From assembly GCA_029063695.1 (NCBI GenBank), contig JAIDNR010000444.1:1-6358 (forward strand): 6,358 nt of DNA. The letters are read 5' to 3'. The notes under the pieces are model-generated. The model was not told the DNA's origin, did not search any database, and saw only the letters and a list, made by a program, of their open reading frames with translations. The stretch is from Ruminococcus sp. GTDB lineage: Bacteria > Bacillota > Clostridia > Oscillospirales > Ruminococcaceae. The position numbers were made by a program, and so were the translations under genes. Shown here in pieces: positions 1 to 5,118 of the stretch (position 1 is the first letter of the stretch; the number at the start of each line of letters is the position of its first letter).

Positions 1-108
1 TTTATTGCCGAATGTTATCAATATTTTCTGATAGATTTTATTTCCGAAGTATGATAATATTAATTTACAGAGCAAAGCTCAAGTTATAATTTTTGCGAGG
101 AAATAAAA
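1..108 (+). other. Leader of the Noc-like gene, with possible tail of an upstream gene
   Basis: Reading from base 1 in frame 1 gives 17 open codons ending at a TGA at 52-54. These could be the C-terminus of an upstream gene cut by the window edge, but I do not recognise the peptide. The frame of the downstream gene has a TAA at 61-63, so that gene cannot extend further upstream. AT-rich hexamers resembling -10 boxes lie at 50-58 and 85-90 (TATAAT). The second has a TTTACA at 64-69 with only a 15-base spacer and would place the start of transcription inside the ribosome binding site, so no promoter is called with confidence. A clear Shine-Dalgarno (GCGAGG, 95-100) precedes the ATG at 109. Confidence 0.3.
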
Positions 109-687
109 ATGACAGGTTTAAGTGTAATTGAAAAGGAAATCAGCAGAACAGACGAACGTGAAAAAGCAATTATTTCACTTGTCGAGCATATCAAAAGTCA
201 GCAGCTTTCTTTCTTTGAAGAAGCAGAAGCGATTCAAAATCTTATTGAAAATTATGGTCTCACCCAGGAAGAAGCGGCAGTAAAACTTGGCAGAGTGCAG
301 AGTACAATAGCGAATAAGCTACGGCTTCTTCGTCTTACTTCCGATGAACGTAAAACAATAATACAGTTCAATCTTACAGAACGTCATGCAAGAGCATTGC
401 TGAGAATTGCAAGTTCTGAGGACAGAACAATAATGCTTGACAAGATTATTGATGAAGGACTTAATGTTGACAAGGCAGAACAGCTTATTGATAAATTTAT
501 TGGAAATGACAATCACAGACAGAAATACAGGAAACGTTCGAATACGTATCGTAGTATAACAATTTTTGTCAATACGATAAATAAAGCAGTTGAATCAATG
601 AAATCCGCAGGAATATCGGTTTATTCTTCTGAAATCAAGGGTGAGGGTTACATAGAATACAGAGTCAGGATACCTGTAAACAAGTGA
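109..687 (+). CDS. noc: Noc-like ParB-family DNA-binding protein lacking the N-terminal CTPase domain
   Basis: The 192-residue protein matches the C-terminal two thirds of nucleoid occlusion protein Noc. It has a helix-turn-helix at about residues 52-76 (TQEEAAVKLG then QSTIANKLRLLRL), the TERHARAL segment at 90-97, and a Noc-style C-terminal dimerisation region ending in RIPVNK. Family members are usually about 280 residues and carry an N-terminal ParB/CTPase fold with GERR and ENLQRE motifs. Here the first fold is absent, and the ENLQRE position is degenerate (EHIKSQ, 26-31). The start is set by the GCGAGG ribosome site and an in-frame stop at 61-63, so the short form looks genuine within this window. 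Four DNA-specificity positions (Q64, K70, R75, R92) resemble Noc rather than ParB. The position directly before parA/parB matches the usual noc-soj-spo0J order. A Noc acting without CTP clamping or a membrane-targeting helix would be atypical, so nucleoid occlusion activity is uncertain. A ParB-related regulator is the alternative. Confidence 0.8.
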   Translation: MTGLSVIEKEISRTDEREKAIISLVEHIKSQQLSFFEEAEAIQNLIENYGLTQEEAAVKLGRVQSTIANKLRLLRLTSDERKTIIQFNLTERHARALLRIASSEDRTIMLDKIIDEGLNVDKAEQLIDKFIGNDNHRQKYRKRSNTYRSITIFVNTINKAVESMKSAGISVYSSEIKGEGYIEYRVRIPVNK

Positions 688-689
688 AA

Positions 690-705
690 TGTTTCACGTG
701 GAACA
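690..705. promoter_or_regulatory. parS site 1 (ParB loading site)
   Basis: TGTTTCACGTGGAACA is a near-perfect 16-bp parS, with one base departing from full palindromic symmetry. It begins two bases after the stop codon of the Noc-like gene. ParB family proteins load onto such sites as CTP-dependent clamps, and the parB gene lies about 1 kb downstream. Confidence 0.96.
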
Positions 706-729
706 TTCTTGTGTTAAACAAGTCTAAAT

Positions 730-745
730 TGTTTCACGTGAAACA
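730..745. promoter_or_regulatory. parS site 2 (perfect palindrome)
   Basis: TGTTTCACGTGAAACA is a fully symmetric consensus parS. Its centre is 40 bp from that of site 1 and it ends 26 bp before the -35 box of the parA promoter, so bound ParB could also affect parAB transcription. It is followed directly by six T residues, but with only a 6-bp stem and 4-base loop it is a poor terminator. Confidence 0.97.
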
Positions 746-771
746 TTTTTTATAAAAAGCGTATACAAGTA

Positions 772-800
772 TTTACAAATGAAAAAAAAAGTGATATAAT
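772..800 (+). promoter_or_regulatory. Promoter of parA-parB-serS operon
   Basis: A TTTACA -35 box (772-777) is separated by exactly 17 bases from a consensus TATAAT -10 box (795-800). A TG at 792-793 adds the extended -10 motif. Transcription would start near 807, giving a leader of about 25 bases with an AAAGGAAG ribosome site at 818-825. The match to a SigA-type vegetative promoter is very good. Confidence 0.85.
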
Positions 801-831
801 AAAAATATCTTGTAACGAAAGGAAGAATCTT

Positions 832-1650
832 ATGGGGAAAATTATAGTTGTTGCTAACCAGAAAGGCGGTGTGGGAAAAACTACCACTGTAGTTAATCTT
901 GCTGCTTATCTCGGTTCACGTGACAAAAAAATCCTTTGTATAGATGCAGACCCGCAGGGAAATTCAACGACAGCTTTCGGAGTCCGCAAAAAATCAGCAA
1001 AAGCCACTACTTATGATATTCTTATAGGTAAGGCAAGAATACAGGATGCTGTTATTGTAACTGAGTTCAAGAATGTTTCTGTAATTCCTGCAACTGAATC
1101 CCTCGCAGGAGTTGAAATTGAACTTATAAATCTTGAAAATCGTGTGAACAGACTTAAAATGCAGCTACTCACAATTAAAAATGACTATGATTACATATTC
1201 ATTGACTGTCCGCCTGCACTCGGTTCACTCACAATAAATGCACTTGTGGCAAGCGACAGCATTATTGTGCCTATGCTTGCGGAATTTTTTGCACTTGAAG
1301 GACTTTCGCAGCTTGTGAATACCATTAAAATCGTTAAAGCAAATTACAATCCGTCGCTTGAAATTGAGGGAATATTATTCACAATGTTCGACGGCAGACT
1401 TAATATTGCAAATGATGTTGTGGCTGAGGTTGAAAAATACTTTCCTAATAAGGTATTTAAAACAAAGATTCCGAGAAATGTCCGTATTTCCGAAGCACCG
1501 AGTCACGGCAAGCCGATTATGTATTATGACAGAAATTCAAAGGGAACTGATTCATATACGCTTCTGGGACTTGAACTTCTGGGCGAACCTCTTAAACTTC
1601 CTCAGAAAAAAATGAGGGGTATTTTCTCATTCAGAAAAAAAGATGAATAA
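832..1650 (+). CDS. parA: ParA/Soj chromosome partitioning ATPase
   Basis: This is a 272-residue ParA/MinD-type P-loop ATPase that works with ParB in origin segregation and, in Bacillus, in control of DnaA. The deviant Walker A motif KGGVGKTT is at residues 11-18. The signature Asp of the DADPQGN segment is D40, and Walker B is IFIDCPP with D125. The C-terminal segment IPRNVRISEAPSHGKP is typical of Soj. Length is close to that of Bacillus Soj, with no N-terminal HTH extension, so this is the small chromosomal type. The segment before the FALEGLSQL helix reads PMLAEF, where most homologues have a PLQCEY-like sequence, a mild divergence. The start is supported by AAAGGAAG eight bases upstream. 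The gene follows a strong promoter and two parS sites, and parB begins 18 bases after its stop. Confidence 0.97.
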   Translation: MGKIIVVANQKGGVGKTTTVVNLAAYLGSRDKKILCIDADPQGNSTTAFGVRKKSAKATTYDILIGKARIQDAVIVTEFKNVSVIPATESLAGVEIELINLENRVNRLKMQLLTIKNDYDYIFIDCPPALGSLTINALVASDSIIVPMLAEFFALEGLSQLVNTIKIVKANYNPSLEIEGILFTMFDGRLNIANDVVAEVEKYFPNKVFKTKIPRNVRISEAPSHGKPIMYYDRNSKGTDSYTLLGLELLGEPLKLPQKKMRGIFSFRKKDE

Positions 1651-1668
1651 CAGAAAGGCGGAAAAATT

Positions 1669-2508
1669 ATGGCTAAAGGTGGATTGGGTGCAGGTCTTGA
1701 CTCGCTTTTCAGTGATAATTCCAGTGAAGTGCAGATAAAAACAAAGCTCCGTGTTTCAGAGATTGAGCCGAACCGTGACCAGCCCAGAAAATATTTTAGT
1801 GAAGAGGCTATATCTGCCCTTGCTGAGTCAATCCGTGAGCATGGTATGTTACAGCCGATTCTTGTCCGTCCACTTTCAACAGGAAATTATCAGATTGTGG
1901 CAGGGGAGAGACGTTGGAGAGCCGCAAGAATGCTGGGTCTCAGTGAAGTTCCCGTAAATATAAGAGAAATGTCTGATATTGAAACTGCTCAGATTGCCAT
2001 TATCGAAAATTTACAGCGTGAAAATCTGAATCCGATTGAAGAATCCGAGGGCTACCGTGATTTGATTGAAAAGTATGGAATGACGCAGGAACAGGTTGCA
2101 AAAATGGTAGGAAAGTCACGTTCTTCCATTGCAAATGCAATAAGAATACTCTCGCTTCCGGAAGCCGTACACAGAATGATTGAATGCGGTGATTTATCTG
2201 TGGGTCACGCAAAAGCACTGCTTGCATTCACCGATACTTATACTATCGTTGATACTGCTGAAAAAGCTTGCAACGGCGGAATGACAGTACGGCAGATTGA
2301 AAAGCTTGCTCAGAAAGCAAATGTTCCACGTGAAACAAATTCTGATAAGAAAATCGACAACTATTTCACGGAAATGGAAATCTCACTGAAAGAACGCCTC
2401 GGACGGAAAGTCAAGGTAGATTACGGAAAAAATAAAGGTGTTCTTGTTCTTGAATTTTATGACAAGGAAGATTTGGCATCTATTGCCGAAAAATTAGCAG
2501 ATGAATAA
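1669..2508 (+). CDS. parB: ParB/Spo0J chromosome partitioning protein
   Basis: This 279-residue ParB is a CTP-dependent DNA clamp that loads at parS, spreads, recruits SMC and stimulates ParA. The N-terminal KGGLGAGLDSLF (3-14) is the usual ParA-activating tail. The CTP-binding fold carries GERRWRAA (79-86) and ENLQREN (113-119). The helix-turn-helix spans about 139-161 (TQEQVAKMVG, SRSSIANAIRIL), and a C-terminal dimerisation segment includes LKERLGRKVKV. The specificity positions R151 and the Gly of SVGHAKAL are ParB-type, unlike the upstream Noc-like protein. AAGGCGGA at 1655-1662 is the ribosome site. The gene lies between parA and serS with short gaps, so it is probably co-transcribed with both. 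It contains a parS site in the linker between the DNA-binding and dimerisation regions. Confidence 0.97.
   Translation: MAKGGLGAGLDSLFSDNSSEVQIKTKLRVSEIEPNRDQPRKYFSEEAISALAESIREHGMLQPILVRPLSTGNYQIVAGERRWRAARMLGLSEVPVNIREMSDIETAQIAIIENLQRENLNPIEESEGYRDLIEKYGMTQEQVAKMVGKSRSSIANAIRILSLPEAVHRMIECGDLSVGHAKALLAFTDTYTIVDTAEKACNGGMTVRQIEKLAQKANVPRETNSDKKIDNYFTEMEISLKERLGRKVKVDYGKNKGVLVLEFYDKEDLASIAEKLADE
2322..2337. promoter_or_regulatory. parS site 3, inside parB
   Basis: TGTTCCACGTGAAACA is the exact reverse complement of parS sites 1 and 4, so it is the same site in the other orientation. It lies within parB and is read in frame as NVPRET (about residues 218-223), in the linker before the C-terminal domain. 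Bacillus subtilis spo0J also carries a parS inside the gene, so the arrangement is a known one. Confidence 0.95.
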
Positions 2509-2525
2509 ATAAGGAGTATTATAAA

Positions 2526-3815
2526 ATGATTGATATTAAATTTCTCAGAGAAAATCCCGAAATTGTTAAGGAAAATATTAAAAAGAAGTTTCAGGACGAA
2601 AAACTTGAACTTGTTGACAAAGTAATTATACTTGATGAGCAGTACAGAGCAACAAAGCTTGAATGCGATACTCTTCGTGGTCACAGAAACAGCAAGAGCA
2701 AGACTATTGGCGGTTTTATGGCAAAAGGTCAGAAAGACGAAGCCGAAAAAGTAAAAGCGGAAGTTGCTGAAATCAATGCAAAACTTGCCGAACTTGAGGA
2801 ACTTGAAGTAAAGCTTGAAGGCGATATTCGTGACATCATGCTTGTTATCCCGAATATTATTGATGACAGTGTACCTGTTGGCAAGGACGACAGCGAAAAT
2901 GTGGAAGTTGAGAAATTCGGCGAGCCTGCTGTACCTGATTTTGAAGTGCCGTATCATGTTGACATTATGGAGAGAGTGAACGGTATTGACCTTGACAGTG
3001 CAAGAAAGACAAGCGGAAATGGTTTCTATTATCTCTGTGGTGATATTGCACAGCTCCAGTCATGTATACTTTCCTATGCAAGAGATTTCATGATTGACAA
3101 GGGATTTATATACTATATTCCGCCATTCATGATTAGAAGCAATGTTGTTACAGGTGTAATGAGCTTTGATGATATGGAAAACATGATGTACAAAATTGAG
3201 GGCGAGGACTTATATCTTATCGGTACAAGTGAGCATTCTATGATTGGCAAGTTTATTGATACTATTATTCCCGAAGGCGAACTTCCGAAAACTCTCACAA
3301 GCTATTCACCTTGTTTCCGTAAGGAAGTAGGTTCCCGTGGTATTGAGGAACGTGGTGTTTATCGTATTCACCAGTTTGAAAAGCAGGAAATGATTGTTGT
3401 CTGCAAACCTGAGGAGAGTATGGAATGGTTTCACAAGCTCTACAGCTATACTGTTGAATTTTTCCGCACTCTTGATATTCCTGTCCGCACACTTGAATGC
3501 TGTTCGGGTGATTTGGCAGACCTTAAAGTAAAGAGTATCGACGTTGAAGCATGGTCGCCACGTCAGAAGAAATACTTTGAAGTAGGTAGCTGTTCAAATC
3601 TCGGTGACGCACAGGCAAGAAGACTTCAGATTCGTGTAAAAGGTGAGGACGGCAAGAAATATTTACCGCATACTCTCAATAATACCGTTGTTGCTCCGCC
3701 GAGAATGCTTATTGCGTTCCTTGAAAATAATGTCAATGCGGACGGAAGTATCAGAATACCCGAAGCTCTCAGACCTTATATGCGTAAGGACGTTATTGCT
3801 GTTCCGAAAAAGTAA
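2526..3815 (+). CDS. serS: Seryl-tRNA synthetase, divergent motif 2/3
   Basis: This 429-residue class II synthetase charges tRNA-Ser (and tRNA-Sec where present) with serine. Residues 1-110 form the N-terminal tRNA-binding arm, rich in Lys/Glu heptads consistent with the antiparallel coiled coil. The catalytic core follows. Serine-site residues appear conserved: T234 and E236 of TSEH, R265 of CFRKE, R280 and E288 flanking HQFEKQE, E352 before SCSN, and T387. Motif 3 arginine is R393. The wording differs from the common bacterial form: TSEH instead of TAEV, GSRGIEERG instead of GSAGxDTRG, and APPR instead of AVGR. It ends with the usual IPEALRPYM segment. The ribosome site is AAGGAG (2511-2516). 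The gene starts 17 bases after parB with no room for a T-box leader, so it probably depends on the parAB promoter. A parAB-serS neighbourhood is seen in other Clostridia. Confidence 0.95.
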   Translation: MIDIKFLRENPEIVKENIKKKFQDEKLELVDKVIILDEQYRATKLECDTLRGHRNSKSKTIGGFMAKGQKDEAEKVKAEVAEINAKLAELEELEVKLEGDIRDIMLVIPNIIDDSVPVGKDDSENVEVEKFGEPAVPDFEVPYHVDIMERVNGIDLDSARKTSGNGFYYLCGDIAQLQSCILSYARDFMIDKGFIYYIPPFMIRSNVVTGVMSFDDMENMMYKIEGEDLYLIGTSEHSMIGKFIDTIIPEGELPKTLTSYSPCFRKEVGSRGIEERGVYRIHQFEKQEMIVVCKPEESMEWFHKLYSYTVEFFRTLDIPVRTLECCSGDLADLKVKSIDVEAWSPRQKKYFEVGSCSNLGDAQARRLQIRVKGEDGKKYLPHTLNNTVVAPPRMLIAFLENNVNADGSIRIPEALRPYMRKDVIAVPKK

Positions 3816-3818
3816 TCT

Positions 3819-4361
3819 ATGAATAATTACAATGAACGGCTTGTCTGTCTTTTAGAAAATGCCGCTGAATCAACTTTTAAGGCACTGCTTGAAAAAAAGG
3901 AAAATTTCTATTATTTCGCTTTTCTCATTGACGAAGCTGTATCTCCGTATATTTCGGCATGGTCTTATGAAGCACTTGAAAATCTGATTTCAGAACTTAA
4001 ATTAGATGATGAAGCAGAAAAATTAATGTACAAGTGGGGAATATGTGAATCAATGTACGTGGGATATGAGCATGATGTGCATTTCAAGGCAGTTGATGAA
4101 TTTCTGCAAAAAAATGATATATGGTCACTTTCAGATGATGATTTTGACTCTGAATTTGATGTGCGGTTAAATTCAATGGAAGAGGCTTTGAAGAGACTTG
4201 ACAAAAAAAGTCTCTTCGGAATAGGTGATGACAGGAAAAAAATTGTCATCACTGTGGAAGTTGTTCCTCCTGATTATACAAATACAGCAAGAGTACAAAG
4301 GCTTAATCCTGATGATATAATTCAGGAATGGCTTGAATTTTGTTCTGAACCTGAAGAATAA
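3819..4361 (+). CDS. DUF4303-like hypothetical protein
   Basis: This is a 180-residue acidic, soluble protein with no signal peptide, membrane segment or catalytic motif that I can identify. The order FYYFAFLIDE near the N-terminus, DKKSLFG in the middle, and a C-terminal VEVVPPDYTNT...RLNP segment followed by EWLEF resembles the DUF4303 family, whose function is unknown to me. The family call comes from remembered pattern only. The ATG lies three bases after the serS stop, with only a weak AAAAAG upstream, which suggests translational coupling to serS. A strong terminator follows four bases after its stop, so it is the last gene of the parAB-serS operon. Its place in a housekeeping operon does not itself indicate a role in segregation or translation. 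Confidence 0.75.
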   Translation: MNNYNERLVCLLENAAESTFKALLEKKENFYYFAFLIDEAVSPYISAWSYEALENLISELKLDDEAEKLMYKWGICESMYVGYEHDVHFKAVDEFLQKNDIWSLSDDDFDSEFDVRLNSMEEALKRLDKKSLFGIGDDRKKIVITVEVVPPDYTNTARVQRLNPDDIIQEWLEFCSEPEE

Positions 4362-4365
4362 AATC

Positions 4366-4399
4366 AAGGCTGTCGGAAAATAATCCGTCAGCCTTTTTT
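4366..4399. terminator. Intrinsic terminator, probably bidirectional
   Basis: AAGGCTGTCGG (4366-4376) pairs with CCGTCAGCCTT (4385-4395): ten pairs, one T-T mismatch, and an 8-base loop. On the plus strand it runs into TTTTTT (4394-4399), ending the parA-parB-serS-DUF4303 operon. On the minus strand the same stem is followed by GATTTT, so it can also stop transcripts from the converging microprotein gene, whose stop codon begins three bases to the right. Confidence 0.9.
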
Positions 4400-4401
4400 A
4401 T

Positions 4402-4500
4402 TTATTCGGGATAGTCTCCCCATTTTGCAGCAGTACAAAGGCACATTGCAAAAACTCCGACTGTACCGCCAAACATACTTCCAAGAATAAAATTAACCAT
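4402..4500 (-). CDS. DUF3789-like single-pass membrane microprotein
   Basis: This 32-codon gene on the minus strand encodes a protein that starts MVNFILGSMFGGTVGVFAMC and ends KWGDYPE. Nearly all of it up to the AAKW is one glycine-rich hydrophobic helix, followed by a short polar tail. The FILGSMFGGTVGVFAMCLC pattern resembles DUF3789, a family of roughly 30-residue bacterial proteins of unknown function. A perfect GGGAGGTG Shine-Dalgarno (4508-4515, minus strand) lies seven bases before the ATG, which argues that it is translated. That Shine-Dalgarno is also the 3' arm of the trxA terminator hairpin. A hexamer TATAAT in the hairpin loop (4516-4521) could be a -10 box, but it would start the transcript inside or after the Shine-Dalgarno. 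The overlapping CATACT (4521-4526) would keep it. No convincing -35 is seen. Confidence 0.72.
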   Translation of the reverse strand: MVNFILGSMFGGTVGVFAMCLCTAAKWGDYPE

Positions 4501-4545
4501 AAAAAAACACCTCCCATTATAGTATGCACAAAAACGGGAGGTGTT
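4501..4545 (-). terminator. Terminator of fprA-FTR-trxA operon, overlapping an SD
   Basis: On the minus strand AACACCTCCC (4545 to 4536) pairs perfectly over ten bases with GGGAGGTGTT (4515 to 4506) around a 20-base loop. The 3' arm continues into a run of seven T residues (4507 to 4501). It begins nine bases after the trxA stop, a typical Rho-independent terminator. The 3' arm is simultaneously the Shine-Dalgarno of the downstream 32-codon gene, so read-through RNA would carry a hidden ribosome site. Confidence 0.87.
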
Positions 4546-4554
4546 AAACATTTT

Positions 4555-4866
4555 TTAAGCTTCAATCATCTTGATTATGTCTTTTTTCTCACGGTATCCG
4601 ACCGTCATATTATGGACTGCACCGTCTTTTACAAGTACAAGCATTGGAATACTTTCACAGCGGAATGCGGCGGCAAGTTCAGGCTGTTCGTCCACGTTGA
4701 TTTTGCCTACTTTCACTTTGCCGTCATATTCATCGGCAATTTCTTCGACTATTGGTGCAAGCATCATGCATGGACCGCACCAGCCCGCCCATAAATCCAG
4801 TAAGACTGTACCTTTGTAGTTTCTTACTTCATCATCGAAATTTTCTTTTGTGATTGTTATTTCCAT
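4555..4866 (-). CDS. trxA: Thioredoxin
   Basis: This 103-residue single-domain cytoplasmic thioredoxin reduces protein disulfides with a CGPC centre (C30, C33) inside LWAGWCGPC. The cis-proline loop is SIPM with P74. DEQPELAAAF and VKDG are standard thioredoxin fold landmarks. The residue before WCGPC is Gly rather than the more usual Glu, Pro or Ser; the residue after CGPC is Met rather than Lys; and an extra cysteine (C70) precedes the cis-Pro loop. The ribosome site is AGGAGTGA (4871-4878). The gene follows the FTR-like gene by 41 bases on the same strand and lies downstream of fprA, which suggests that its reductant comes through the ferredoxin/FTR route. That link is inference. No NADPH-thioredoxin reductase gene is present in the window. 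Confidence 0.95.
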   Translation of the reverse strand: MEITITKENFDDEVRNYKGTVLLDLWAGWCGPCMMLAPIVEEIADEYDGKVKVGKINVDEQPELAAAFRCESIPMLVLVKDGAVHNMTVGYREKKDIIKMIEA

Positions 4867-4887
4867 ATTATCACTCCTGACTTATAT

Positions 4888-4903
4888 TGTTTCACGTGGA
4901 ACA
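4888..4903. promoter_or_regulatory. parS site 4, between FTR-like gene and trxA
   Basis: TGTTTCACGTGGAACA is identical to parS site 1. It occupies most of the 41-base gap between the FTR-like gene and trxA, about 4.2 kb from site 1. The flanks also match site 2: bases 4886-4911 and 728-753 differ at only one of 26 positions, including the following T6AT. Confidence 0.95.
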
Positions 4904-4907
4904 TTTT

Positions 4908-5114
4908 TTATTTTGATTTGTAGTACAGCATACAGTGACAGAAACCTTCAAAATCAGGGTCGGCAATCTGTTCACGGAATTCTTTGCACATACACTTGTT
5001 TTCGGGAATTTTTGCAAGTTTGCAGGGACAATAGCCGTCTTTGCGTTCAAGACCCTCTTTTAGTCTTGCAACAACTTCCGCATCGGGATTCAATATTACT
5101 TTTATGGGAATCAC
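4908..5114 (-). CDS. Ferredoxin-thioredoxin reductase catalytic (beta) subunit-like protein
   Basis: This 68-residue cytoplasmic protein has three Cys-X-Cys pairs: CPC at 29-31, CMC at 41-43 and CHC at 59-61. These are the hallmark of the FTR catalytic subunit, which uses a 4Fe-4S cluster next to a disulfide to reduce thioredoxin with electrons from ferredoxin. By analogy with the cyanobacterial enzyme, C29, C41, C43 and C59 would bind the cluster and C31-C61 would form the active disulfide. The spacing (9 then 15 residues) differs from the plant/cyanobacterial 16 then 8, and the protein is much shorter than the plant enzyme. No alpha subunit gene is visible. The start is unusual: a GTG four bases after the fprA stop, with AAGGAA immediately before it, so translation is probably coupled to fprA. 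A start nearer KVILNPD is possible but has no standard codon. The neighbouring trxA supports the redox role. Confidence 0.8.
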   Translation of the reverse strand: MIPIKVILNPDAEVVARLKEGLERKDGYCPCKLAKIPENKCMCKEFREQIADPDFEGFCHCMLYYKSK

Positions 5115-5118
5115 TTCC

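Noticed and set aside
64..90. TTTACA and TATAAT as promoter of the Noc-like gene
   Set aside because: The spacer is only 15 bases and the predicted transcript would begin within the ribosome site.
708..722. Small inverted repeat CTTGT-GTTAA-ACAAG between parS sites 1 and 2
   Set aside because: A five-base AT-rich stem without a following T run is too weak to call a terminator or operator.
730..751. parS site 2 plus T run as a terminator of the Noc-like gene
   Set aside because: The stem is only six pairs and its symmetry is fully explained by parS; the same T run also follows site 4, where it points against transcription.
912..927. CACGTG-centred sequence in parA resembling parS
   Set aside because: It differs from the consensus at four of 16 positions, including outer bases that ParB contacts, so it is likely coding chance.
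2509..2525. T-box or other leader regulation of serS
   Set aside because: Only 17 bases separate parB and serS, occupied by the ribosome site.
2457..2957. Open frame of 166 codons on the minus strand opposite serS
   Set aside because: It is antisense to conserved SerRS sequence, with Phe/Asn/Lys-rich translation as expected from complementary codons.
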